Shown here: positions 52,384 to 62,800 of the stretch, in pieces
How positions within the stretch are numbered: position 1 is the first letter of the stretch
How the letters are laid out: the number at the start of each line of letters is the position of its first letter
Assembly: GCF_000234665.1 (NCBI RefSeq)
Contig: NC_018337.1
Coordinates: 1,372,556-1,436,555, forward strand
DNA: 64,000 bases
Direction: 5' to 3'
DNA from: Leishmania mexicana MHOM/GT/2001/U1103
Taxonomy: Eukaryota; Euglenozoa; Kinetoplastea; Trypanosomatida; Trypanosomatidae
Program-made: the position numbers and the translations under genes
Notes under the pieces: generated by a model
Told to the model about the DNA's origin: nothing
Database searches by the model: none
The model's input: only the letters and a program-made list of their open reading frames with translations

Positions 52384-53655
52384 ATGTCTGTGGTGGAAGT
52401 TGGTACTTTTAACGTCCGTGCGGGCTACATCGGCGACGCGACGTGTACCCGGTGTGTGCCGGCACTGCGCGCCCTGGTCGCCCCAGAGGAGGTGGATCTC
52501 ATCTCGCTTCTGTACGCCACCAGCAAGAGCCTCGATACAGCGTCGCTGCCGTCGTCTTCGGCATTTGCGAACGAGGAAGCAGGAGGGACTGCCGACTCCT
52601 TCCTGAGTCAAGGCAGTGGCGCACCTCCAAACGCGCTTCTCCCACTCTGGAGTCTACGCCAAGTGGAGAGCCATCCACAGGAGCACATAGACTCGTTGCG
52701 TCGCCTAAAGCGGGACGTGTTGGAGAACGCTGAGCAGGACCCGCTCTGCCTCGTCCTGCCCGAGGCCTGGCACGAGCGGACAGATGTTATGGAGGCGCTG
52801 TTTCAGCTCATCCTCGAGACCCCAGGTCTCACGACGGCTCTCTACTGCATGCGTCCTAGTGTGGGATGGACGTTTGCGTCTGGCGCCGCCTCGAGTATCG
52901 TGCTGGATGTGGGGCACAGCCACACAACGGTTACTGCCGTCTTGGACGGCTATGCACTGCGCCACTCCATTGACACGATCCCCGTCGGCGGTGACGCCGT
53001 CACGACCCAGTACAGCGAGTTGCTCAGCAAGCACCGACCCGTCGTGGAGGCGGCTGCGCCAGCATTGTCACATAGCACAGTGCGAGAGATTTACTGGCGC
53101 GATTGGGTGGCCGACGTAAAGCACTGCTTGGCACGCGTGCTGCCGTATCAGGGCGGCACTGGCGGTGGCACGTCTGCTGCAGGGAAGGGGTCTTCGCCAA
53201 CAGCGGTCAAGGAAGCCCCCGTGCGCGCTGCAACGGACTTGCAGGCGCCAGACGGCGCAAGAGTGCACCTTGACGAGGGCGAAGCTGCTATCCCGTTCGA
53301 GGTGTTCTTCAGCGCAACAGGCGACGAGAAGCGGAACGTGGCGACTCTGATGGCCATGTGCAAGCGACGGATGGACCCGGAGTGGCAGCTACACACAGTG
53401 CCGCACTTGCTTGCTGGAGCCGGTAGCCTTGTGCCGGGCTTCCGCGACCGCGTGGTTGAGGAGCTGAAGGCACAGGATTCCTCCTACTTCCGCTATGAAC
53501 GGGATGGGGTGCTGAACATGGCGCAGACCGCCGATGGTGCGTGGGTGGGGGCGTCCATGGCCGCCTCCAGCTCGTCCTTTGAGCCACTCTGGGTGACACG
53601 GGGGGAATGGGCTGAGGAGGGCGTCTCGGTGCTGTACCGTAAGCTCTTCTACTAG
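52384..53655 (+). CDS. Actin-related protein (ARP), 423 aa
   Basis: An actin-fold protein. Phosphate-1-like loop: GTFNVRAGYIGD (8-19), aligned with actin's DNGSG..KAGFAGD but with the first Asp and Ser replaced. Phosphate-2 loop: LDVGHSHTTVTAVLDGYAL (about 174-192). Adenosine loop: LLAGAGSLVPGFRDR. The C-terminus, GASMAASSSSFEPLWVTRGEWAEEGVSVLYRKLFY (in two parts), aligns with actin's GSILASLSTF..WISKQEYDE.GPSIVHRKCF. An insertion of Gly/Ser/Ala-rich sequence lies near 255-285. The changed catalytic positions suggest a non-polymerising nuclear ARP (chromatin-remodelling class) or a flagellar or dynactin type; I cannot choose. The ATG at 52384 follows AGAAAA. Confidence 0.85.
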   Translation: MSVVEVGTFNVRAGYIGDATCTRCVPALRALVAPEEVDLISLLYATSKSLDTASLPSSSAFANEEAGGTADSFLSQGSGAPPNALLPLWSLRQVESHPQEHIDSLRRLKRDVLENAEQDPLCLVLPEAWHERTDVMEALFQLILETPGLTTALYCMRPSVGWTFASGAASSIVLDVGHSHTTVTAVLDGYALRHSIDTIPVGGDAVTTQYSELLSKHRPVVEAAAPALSHSTVREIYWRDWVADVKHCLARVLPYQGGTGGGTSAAGKGSSPTAVKEAPVRAATDLQAPDGARVHLDEGEAAIPFEVFFSATGDEKRNVATLMAMCKRRMDPEWQLHTVPHLLAGAGSLVPGFRDRVVEELKAQDSSYFRYERDGVLNMAQTADGAWVGASMAASSSSFEPLWVTRGEWAEEGVSVLYRKLFY

Positions 53656-54668
53656 AGCGCAGCTTTCCATGGAGGCGCGGAGAAAAGAGAGGGAATACAG
53701 GAAAGCGCTGCGTGAACTCCTCACGGCGGACTCGTTCTTCCCCCTAACCCCTTACCCATTCCCTCCCTTCCCGCATCTTTCCGGCCGCCTCCCTGCGAAT
53801 GTATCAGACGAGTACGAGGCCGAAACGAATGACCCCTGTCGCTGTGCTTTCTAGAAGTGCATGCGTGCTCTATCCCCAGCATCTTACCCGTGTCGGTTGC
53901 GCCGTGAAGAGGATGAAGGTGTCATGACTGTCTTCCTTGTTGTTCCGTTGGATAACACAGAGTCCCCCCTTTGCCTGCTCATGTGGGGTATGTGCGCATA
54001 CGCCTGTGTCGGCGTATGCGGCACCCCCACCTTTTTTTTCCCTTCGCTTTCTATTCTTCGTAATCTGTCGTGCTCGGCCGCATGTTATTTCTTGACATCT
54101 TGTGGAAGAATGACACCCTGACAAGCCTACGATATCTGTATGTACATATAGATAGATCGATGAATGCTCCGCCGCGCTGCCCATCCTTCTTCGACGGTGC
54201 CTGCTCGCTTCCCTGCCTCTGCCTCTCTCTCGATCTGAGGGCGTGTGCGTGGCGCCGAATGAGCGACCAACCTACACCGGCGCAGTAGGGACGTATGAAG
54301 CACCGTGCGAACCCGGCGAGGTGACACTGTGTCAAATTGGGCAGACTGACGTGGGGTGGCTCCTCTTCCTTCTCTCCTCCCTTCCTCCCTACTAGGGTTG
54401 AGGCGTGCATGGCAGCCGTATCAGCTGCTGCTCTCCTTCCGTCCCCCGCGGCGTGCAGCGTACAGCGTGATGTGACACCCCATTCTCCTTTTTATCGCGG
54501 CTTCTCGTGTTTTTCCTTCAATTCTGCCGTCCGCTTCTCCCCCCCCCCCACCCACCCACACGCGCAAGCACCGCGTTGGCCCACAAGCGGCGGACTCAAC
54601 CCCTTTTCTGTGGCGTGCCGAAGCCTTTTCGGCACCACCGAAAAGACGTAATTTCAGCGGCTCCCGAG
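53656..54668. other. Spacer between the ARP gene and the 295-aa hypothetical gene
   Basis: 1 kb with no supportable gene. The predicted splice region is a T/C-rich tract (54485-54550) followed by AG at 54568-54569. Confidence 0.5.
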
Positions 54669-55556
54669 ATGTCGTCAAGACGCACCGGGGCAGTTGCGGT
54701 GATGGAGCGCCGCAGTGAATGGGTGGCGTCGCTGCGCTCCACGTTGCCGCAGTTTAGCAAGCGTTCCGCCGCGCCAGTGGAGCGTGGGCACGCCGCTGCC
54801 GTTCTCGGCCCTGCACCCCGACGCACTCTGGACGAAGCCGTTAGCTCTCACAACACGTCCTCTTTGCTGTTGCCATCCAAGTGGCGTGAGCAGGCCACGC
54901 AGCAGCTCATCACCACCCTGCATGGCATCGTACCGCCGCTGCAGGTGCAGCAGACGGATTACTTTCTCTGCTCCCTCATCCACCCCTCCTATGTGCAAGT
55001 GAGCACGATGCGCTGTGAGAGTGAATCGTTGCGCAGAAGGGTGCAGCAAGAGCTTCGTCGGACTGTCTGCATGCCGCTGGAGTTGACGATGACTGGATCC
55101 AAGAGTCTGCGCCTTCTGCGGGAGTTGACCCACTACGTTGAGCAAGGGGCGGCAGCTGCAGCTGCGTCTGCACGGGCGAGAGCAACGCTTCCGGCGGCGC
55201 CAGTAGCTGGAAAAAGCGACGCGCGAGATACGTCGTGTGGGCCGTCGTCGTGGTCATCTTACCCTCTCGATGCCTCGTGGCCAGAGCTGAAGAGCGCAGA
55301 CAGTACTGCATTTGTGCAGGCGTTCCGGCGAGCCGGGCTCGAGTCCCTTGTGCTGTACGACAAGAGCTTCTTCGCTGCCTCGTCGTCCTCTACGGATATC
55401 CATGGCACCGGATCCGCCGAGGTCTCCTTGGCCGCCTTCACCGCCCTGTGCGGCAGCATTGAACTCGTCTCCGGGTGGTCCAGCTTGTTGCAGTTTGTGG
55501 ACCGTGTGGCATGCGAGCAGCGTGGTATGGAACGCAATACTGACGGCCACGAGTAG
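54669..55556 (+). CDS. Unrecognised protein (295 aa)
   Basis: First in-frame ATG at 54669. A basic, acid-poor N-terminus (MSSRRTGAVAVMERRSEWVA) could serve mitochondrial import. A central helical region (about 75-155) contains YFLCSLIHPSY, faintly like the start of an RNase III fold, but no catalytic NERLEFLGD motif follows, so I do not assign that family. A low-complexity Ala stretch (about 158-180) precedes a C-terminal hydrophobic-helical domain. Codon bias is like the neighbours. Function unknown. Confidence 0.65.
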   Translation: MSSRRTGAVAVMERRSEWVASLRSTLPQFSKRSAAPVERGHAAAVLGPAPRRTLDEAVSSHNTSSLLLPSKWREQATQQLITTLHGIVPPLQVQQTDYFLCSLIHPSYVQVSTMRCESESLRRRVQQELRRTVCMPLELTMTGSKSLRLLRELTHYVEQGAAAAAASARARATLPAAPVAGKSDARDTSCGPSSWSSYPLDASWPELKSADSTAFVQAFRRAGLESLVLYDKSFFAASSSSTDIHGTGSAEVSLAAFTALCGSIELVSGWSSLLQFVDRVACEQRGMERNTDGHE

Positions 55557-56331
55557 GGTGGAGGTGGTGCGCGTGTGGTGGCACCGTCGCTTCGGCGTCC
55601 GCTGTTGTCTCTCTCTCATTTTGTCTGTTGTGTGGGTGTCGGGTTCCATCCGCACCTTTCGCCAGGGAGGTAGAAGAACGGACCGCATGGGACAGAGGTG
55701 TCATATCGTTTCCACGGCAAACGGTGAAAAGGGCCATAGAGAGGCGGTGGTAGGTAGATGAGCGCATGTGACGCTGCGGCGGGACGCGGATGAAGGGGTG
55801 ACAAACATTATGTGCACTTGCAGCGGCATGCTACACATGCCTTGTGTGCCGCGGCTGCTCCAGCCATGGGTTTCCGAGGACAGGCTTGCTTTGGTGACTT
55901 TCCTGGGTACTTTTCCGTAAGGCTGCACCAGTCTGCCTCTTTTTTTCCCGTCTACGTGCGCTCTCTCACACAGCACACACACACACACACAGAGCCACCG
56001 GGTCTTTCCTGCCTGCTCCTTTCTCTCTCACTCGCTGGCATCCCAGCCTCGACTGGGAATCTGTGGCGCACAGGAGAGTGTTCCACTTCTCTCTACTCCA
56101 ACTGCACTCGCTCAGGGTTGAGCGGCAGCGTTGCGCGATGCTTCTTCGCCACATGTTACTGACCTCATCGCTTCTTCCCCTTTATTTCAGTGTACTAAAC
56201 ACCTGCGCCTCCCCCTCCCCCAACTGTGCGTTTTACATCCGCACCCCCTATTTCTCTGTTGCAGCTGCCGAACATCTCTGGGCCTGCCATTGTGAACCAC
56301 AGTGAAGAGGGAAACACGAAGCAAGTGAACC
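55557..56331. other. Spacer before PGM2 with predicted splice acceptor
   Basis: Contains an (AC)n run (55972-55991). An AG-free pyrimidine tract at 56191-56262 ends at AG 56263-56264, giving a 5' UTR of about 67 nt. No gene seen. Confidence 0.55.
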
Positions 56332-58113
56332 ATGTCATCCCTCGATGCGAAAGTGGAGCAGTGGCTGGCGTGGGACCGCGATCCGGCGACGCGTCAGGTC
56401 ATCGAATCCCTGGCAGCCAAGAAGGACACGGCGGAGCTGCGACGCCGCCTTGAGACGCGCATGAAGTTCAGCACCGCCGGCCTGCGATCCACCATGGGGG
56501 CCGGAAACGCTCACATGAATCGTCTCACGGTGCTGCAGACGGCGCAGGGGCTGGCGGCGTACGTGAAGCAACAGTTTGCCCCCGCGGAGCTCTCGCGCGG
56601 CATAGTCATCGGCTACGATGGGCGGCACCACAGCCGCGAGTTCGGTGAGATCACAGCCACTGTCATGCATCAGCAGGGCATCAAGACGTACTTGTACCGC
56701 GACTGCATCCCCACACCGTTTGTGCCGTACGGCGTCAGGTTCTTGAAAGCATTAGCCGGGGTGATGGTGACGGCCAGCCACAACCCCAAGGCGTACAATG
56801 GCTTAAAGGTGTATTGGTCGAACGGGGCTCAGATTGTCGCTCCGCTAGATGCATCGATCGCCGCCAGCATCGACGCGAACCTCACTCCTCTCGAGTCTTC
56901 GTGGGCCCCGTTCGCCGCGGCCGACCACGTGGACCCGTACGACGACGTTTTCGCAGACTACTTCGCCACGCTGCGTTCCTCCTACGCCCCGGCCAGCGAC
57001 GCGTCCTCCGTGCGCTTCACCTTCACTGCCATGCACGGTGTAGGGACCCGTTTCACGAGGTATGGGCTTCGGCACGTGTTGGGGCTTCCTGCGTCGCACC
57101 TCAGCGTCGTGGCAGAGCAAGCCGAGCCGAACCCGGACTTCCCTACCGTGCGCTTCCCCAATCCGGAGGAGGGCAAGTCGGCGTTAGCCTTGTCCTTTGG
57201 AACTGCAGAGACCCACGGCGCCACCGTCGTGCTGGCAAACGACCCGGATGCTGACCGCCTGGCCGTGGCGGAGCGCCTTCCCAATGAGGAGGGGTGGCAC
57301 ATATTGACGGGCAACGAGATCGGTGCACTGCTGGGGTGGTGGGCGCTGGAGCGAGCGCGGCGGCAGGGCATCGCGCTCGAGCGCTGCTTGCTGATATCGA
57401 CTGTAGTCAGCTCGTGCATCCTCAAGACAATGGCGGCCAGGGAGGGGGCGCAGTACTCGGAGACATTGACGGGCTTCAAGTTTATGGGCAACAAGGCACT
57501 GGAGCGGAAGGCGTCGGAAGGGTTGCAGACGCTCTTTGCGTACGAGGAGGCGATTGGGTTCATGTGGGGCGAGCGGGTGATGGACAAAGACGGCGTGACG
57601 GCTGCGGTTGTTGTCGCCGACCTCGCCTGCTACCTCTGGAAGGAGAGACAGTGCTCGCTGGTGGAGTACCTGCAGAACTTGTACCGGCAGTACGGCTACC
57701 ATTTCACGTACAGCTCGTACATGACGATAGATGACCCGTCACGGACAAAGGCGCTCTTGCAGAGCATCCGCACTGCGGCGTCAGGGGAGTACCCCTCTCA
57801 GGTGGCGGGGCGGCCAGTGACGCGCGTGGTAGACCTCGCGGCGCAAGTTGACACGGCTGCCCCGTCTCGACGGCCGTCTCTCGGCAAGACGCCAATGATC
57901 ACCTTGCACGTGGACGGCGGCATAAGCATCACCATTCGAGGCAGCGGCACGGAGCCGAAGGTCAAGTGGTACGCCGAGCTGGTGAGCACGGACGCGGCGG
58001 GACAGCAGGTGCTGAACGCGTTCGTGGCAAAGGCTGTGACTGAACTTATGCAGCCGCACAAGTTCGGCCTCGTCATGCGCCCCGAAGACGCGGAGGTGTT
58101 TAGTAAGCTCTAG
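56332..58113 (+). CDS. PGM2-type phosphoglucomutase / phosphopentomutase (593 aa)
   Basis: An alpha-D-phosphohexomutase superfamily enzyme moving phosphate between C1 and C6 (or C5 of pentoses). Motifs in order: substrate-side FSTAGLRSTMGAG, the phosphoserine loop TASHNPKAYNGLKVY with the catalytic Ser at 149, the Mg-binding DPDADR (304-309), the sugar-specificity loop EEAIGF (405-410) typical of PGM2, and the phosphate-binding RGSGTEPKVKWY (536-547). The length matches PGM2/PGM2L1 (about 600) rather than classical PGM1. It probably acts in nucleoside-derived ribose-1-phosphate use or glucose-1,6-bisphosphate supply. It is often annotated 'phosphomannomutase-like' in kinetoplastids. All key residues are present. 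Confidence 0.93.
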   Translation: MSSLDAKVEQWLAWDRDPATRQVIESLAAKKDTAELRRRLETRMKFSTAGLRSTMGAGNAHMNRLTVLQTAQGLAAYVKQQFAPAELSRGIVIGYDGRHHSREFGEITATVMHQQGIKTYLYRDCIPTPFVPYGVRFLKALAGVMVTASHNPKAYNGLKVYWSNGAQIVAPLDASIAASIDANLTPLESSWAPFAAADHVDPYDDVFADYFATLRSSYAPASDASSVRFTFTAMHGVGTRFTRYGLRHVLGLPASHLSVVAEQAEPNPDFPTVRFPNPEEGKSALALSFGTAETHGATVVLANDPDADRLAVAERLPNEEGWHILTGNEIGALLGWWALERARRQGIALERCLLISTVVSSCILKTMAAREGAQYSETLTGFKFMGNKALERKASEGLQTLFAYEEAIGFMWGERVMDKDGVTAAVVVADLACYLWKERQCSLVEYLQNLYRQYGYHFTYSSYMTIDDPSRTKALLQSIRTAASGEYPSQVAGRPVTRVVDLAAQVDTAAPSRRPSLGKTPMITLHVDGGISITIRGSGTEPKVKWYAELVSTDAAGQQVLNAFVAKAVTELMQPHKFGLVMRPEDAEVFSKL

Positions 58114-59851
58114 CGCTGTCCTTCTCCCCCATGTACTCGTCCCACCCACTTTTGTAGATGGGATCGTGCGTGTGCGCGCCTCCTGTGCAATGCCAGAGCG
58201 ATCTGTGCGCGGACATACCCCGTCGACGTATCGCACAAGAGCTCAAGACACACACACACACACAAGCCGCCTCTGTCTTTCGTGCTCGCTCTCGCGCCCC
58301 CGCCCCCTTTTCTGTGGTGCGGCTCCGGCGTCTCCTTTTTCTTCAGGACGTTTTCTCTGCCACGGCGCTTTGCTGCAGCTGCCACTCGCCCATTGACTGC
58401 CTCTGCTTTGTGCTTGCTCATGCTTACCTACAACGCAGCCCTTCCTCCCCACCCACCCACCCTCGACGGTGGCGGTCAAACTTCGCGTCCCTCACTCACG
58501 CTCCTTTTTTTTTGTTGTTCTGTCGCGATCGAAAAAGCAAAAGAAAAGGGAAGACTTGTGCCACGTGCGTCAGGGTCTGTCGCGTCGCTCGTGGACTTGG
58601 TCGTGGTGTTATCGTTTCTTGTATCGTTGTTCTTTGCAAAGGTGCTGGTGCTACCGTTGTACTGTCGCTCGAATAGTGGCACTGTGAGCATCGTCTGATG
58701 AACATCGTCTGCGGCACCCCCTTCCTTCTCTCGTGCGCTCCTTTTTCGTTTCCGTTTGCTGCGGTGTTGGTGCCGTGCCTATCGCTGAGCAGTTTTCGCA
58801 TGCAACACCACACACGTACATGCGCCTGTGGTGCGGGCTCAAAGCACGCAAGACAACAAACGAAGAATGAGAGCGAAACGCAACGAACACGCGAATATGT
58901 GCCGCGTCTGCCGCCGCCATGCGACAGAGGTCTGACAACGTCTCGCTCGTTCCCGAAGAGCGGCCGTTCCAAGAGGTGCCTTGTGCGCCATATCGCCCCT
59001 TCCGGTGCTGAAGCGTGAGAGCGCGACGGCGAAACGGGTTACTGTAGCATTGCGGCTCCTCTCTTGCGCCGCTGAAATATGCTGTCAATTCTTACCTTTA
59101 TAATGTCCGCTGCTGGCCTCTCCGCTCACCAGTGTTCCGCCTCCGTTCTCCTTGTGCGTGTGGTTTCACCGCGTGCCGCAGCACTACAGACGTGCGTGGG
59201 ATCTTATCGCGTAATCGCGCATACGTCAGCGGGGGGCTCTGTACGCATCTTTTGCTCAACCGCAAACGGAAACAAGCACGGCGCCGGTACACCTCTGCCA
59301 CCTTTGATCTCTGTACAGACGAAGCCTCTCCAACCACTTGTGGGTGTCTCCGATGCTGTTCTGTGCTGGCACCCACACGCACACACGGCGGACATGAATA
59401 GAAAAGCGTACGGAGCCCCCTGCAACGGCCATCTACTCACCTTAGGGTATCCGAAGACACAAGATTTAGAAAAGCGCAGGTCGTGGTGCGTGCGCTTGCG
59501 CCTGGTCAGGGTAGCAGTACGTCTCCTGAGGGCAGACTGACCCTCCTGGAACTCTTTTGCCCGAGAGAGAGGGTGACCATTGCATTCCTCGGTGCTTCTT
59601 GTTGCTCCATCCCCCTCCTCCCTCCGCCATCCCGACCACACCCATCCCGCTAGCGCGTGTTACACGTCGCACTCTACGCACCCTGTGACCCCCCTTTCCA
59701 CACCACTGTCGTCTCGGTGGGCGCTACGGCGGAGAGGTGGTGCTGGGCGGTTGAGGGTCTACTGAGTGAGCCTCTCATACTTGCCTGCCCGCCCGTGTAC
59801 TTGCTGCTTGCTTACCTTTTTTTTCAACCTGCTCTTTTTTGCGTCTCCGCT
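58114..59851. other. Spacer before the WDR11-like gene
   Basis: 1.7 kb with no confident gene. C/T tracts and T runs. An ATG-led 153-codon frame (59079-59540) lacks coding bias and is probably chance. The last tract (59812-59836) sits directly before the start codon without an AG in between. Confidence 0.5.
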
Positions 59852-62800
59852 ATGAGCAGCGTCTCGGCACCGCCTCAGCTCTCGCCGAAGGTGATCCCGG
59901 GCTGCAGTAACACCCACAGCAACAGCGGACTTCCCACCATCCTCTCCGATCTCGGCACCTTTGCGTACCAGTCAGCGTGCTACGGCCCGCAGCAGCTGCT
60001 CGCATGCAGTTCTGCAGTGACCAGCGCAGGTGAGGTGATCTTTGTCTATGACATGAATAGCATGCTTCTTACACAGTCGCTCAGCGGACACAAGGCTGCT
60101 GTCACTGCACTGCTGTGGCGTCGATCTCCGGCATCCTACCTGCAAACAGGCCTCTTTCTGTGGAGCGGTGACACGAGCGGTGCGCTGATGTACTGGGATG
60201 TAGTGGAGGGCGTAGCGCTGACATCGATCCAGACGCCTTGCCGTGCCTTGGTGCAGTCGCTGACGCTTCTCACAGATGAGCACCTCCTCGTCGTCACTCA
60301 GGAAGGCACAGGCTACGTGTTCAACTCACACCTCGTCGACAACATCCCTCTGCCACCCGGCCGTCTCCTGCTAGAGGCAACGCAGAGCACCCTCCTGGGC
60401 AACATCAGCAGACCATCGCTCGTCGCTTGTTCGCGCCTCAACGACCAGCACTGCTGCGCCGTTGTGCTCGGCGACCGTCTGCGCATCCTCACCGCCATCC
60501 AGCTTGAGACCGGCGCCGCCCCTCCTGTAGCGAAGGATCTTATCTACGACAGCTGTGATGGCGCCCCCACGGTCATCGACGTCGTTTTCAGCGACGCGCA
60601 AGAGGAGGTGCTGTACTTCGCCACGCGCAACACAGTGGGCTGCTACGACTGGAAGCTGGGGCTGATGTTGAACGAATCGCTTCTATGGTTGCCGGACGAG
60701 GTGGAGTTTCGCCGCATCTTTCGTTCGTGCTCGAGTGGCGCGGCGGTGCACGCCGCCGCGATGCGTAGCCCGGAGTCTACGGCGTCTTCGTCAGGCGATG
60801 CGGCCGCCGCGCAGGTGCCGCTCATGTACTCGTTCGGCTCCGATCAGCGACTCGTCGCGTGGCACGTCACGCGGCACGACCGCTTCACTGCCGTTTCGAC
60901 AGACGTGCGTGGGGTGCGCATCAATTCCAAGCTGTGCGTTAACGTGGCGCAGTCGGAGCTCGACTCGTCGCTGTTTGCAGTGCTGTTCGAGGACGGCTCC
61001 ATTGTTCACTGGCAGTACACCCCCCTGGCTCGGCGGTGGAAGCTGCTGGACTGCTGGATGGCGCCTGTGGTGCGCCCCGTGACGTTCTGCGCCGTCGGTG
61101 CCCATCACTGCTGTGTGGCTTTGGAGAGCGGTCATCTTGCTCTGATGGACATTACGCACAGCATGGCGGTTCGGCGGTTCAACTTGGTCTACTCTGGCGG
61201 AACGCAGATTGTGCTGCTGTGCGGGTACAAGTGGAGCGACCTTGTGTGGATCGTGTCGGACCGCATCCAACAGTACCGCCACCACCACCAAGTCTCGCTG
61301 ATTGACACCCGCACAGGGGAGGTGGTGCGAGTGCTGCGCAAACCGTCCTCGGCACCAGAGCAGACCCGGATGAAGGAGATCACGATGGACCCGACAGCCA
61401 CGTACGTCTTGCTGACGTTCTGGAACGGCACATTTGAGGTTTGGACAGCGGCGGACAGCCGACTTGTGCACATCCACTCCGGTTTGGGTGTCGCAAACGT
61501 CTCGTGGGCGCCTCCGTTGATGCGGCGCTGCTTGAGTGGTGTGCAAGGTACGCCGCAGCTGCTCGCCGTGCTGTTCTCGGAGGGCACGCTGTCGCTGTGG
61601 TCCGCCTACAAGGACCGAGTGGTGGTAAGCCGCGACGCCATCCCCCTCTTCCACCCAAGCGTTGTGGAGGGGTCGGTGCGGTCTGCAGTGGTGGTGGATA
61701 CGCTTGTCATGTGGGACGGTCAAGGTAACGGCGTCGTGCTGCGCGCGCAAGGGACGCGGCTGGCGGTGCGGCGGCTACGTGATGCGCCTCCAAACAGCGG
61801 GGCTGTGATGTGCTTGGGGGGGCCGTCACCGCCATCTCGTGCGACAGAGTTCATGAGCTTTTCGTCGCCGCTCGCGTGGACGTCATCGGGGTCCTTCTCA
61901 CACCACGAGGACAGCGACAACGCAGCCAACTTGATCAACACCGGCGAAGCAGGGCTTTCCATGCCATCGGCCGCTGGCTTCAGTGCTGCCCGCGCCGTCG
62001 CGGTTCTCTTCGAGAGTGGCGTGTTTGCTGTATGGGACATCGCGACCGGTGAACGCCGCGCGCTATCTTCGGCTGGCATGGCTGCGGAGGTGCGCGCGCT
62101 GTCGCTCTACTGGACTGGCGGGTCGCTCTGTGTACTGGGCGCTGATGGCTGCCTCTACGTGCTCGACACATACCTGACCGAGATGAACAGCAGCGTGCGG
62201 TACCGGGCGCTGCGGCGTCCCATGAAGAACGTAGCCTTTCTCCTTCCTGCCCACCGTACCTACGTGCAGGTGGCGCTGGAGCTGGGCAGTCCGCCGTCGG
62301 GTGTACGCGACGAAGCCCAACGCGCCTCGCACTCTTTGAGCGATGCCCCCAGTGCAGTCATGGAGGCGGTTCCAGTCTCCGCGCGTCCCTGCCGTGGCCC
62401 ATTTGGCCAGCTCCTCACTGAGGGCATACGGACTTTGCAGGATGAAGTGGAGCTCTATCGCACCACGATGGTGCCGCGCGATGTGCTGCTGCGGCTGAGC
62501 CGCTGCGGCTCCACCGCGGGGCCGGTCTCCCCTCTGACTTGGCTGAGACGCGCTGCAGTGGTTGCCGACTTTCTTGGCCAGTCAGCGAAGCAGCGGTTCA
62601 TGCGCCTTGCAGTCAATGTGCTGCGGCACTGGCAGCCGTCCGCCGTGGCGCGACGCGGTGTCGGGGGCTGCCCCTCGGCGGCCTCTTCGCCAGCCGACGC
62701 CGTACTGGCGGCCGAATCGGCTGACTGCCCTCCTGCTTCACCGAACAGCGAGTCGCTCGGTGAAGACTCCTTCATCGTGCCGCATACTTACCCTTGCGCA

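Noticed and set aside
54669..55556. RNase III-type protein based on an HPSY-containing helix
   Set aside because: The catalytic signature that should follow (NERLEFLGD-like) is absent, so the similarity is too thin to name.
59079..59540. ATG-led 153-codon frame upstream of the WDR11-like gene
   Set aside because: No domain, unbiased codons, within a pyrimidine-rich leader region; most likely chance or an upstream ORF.
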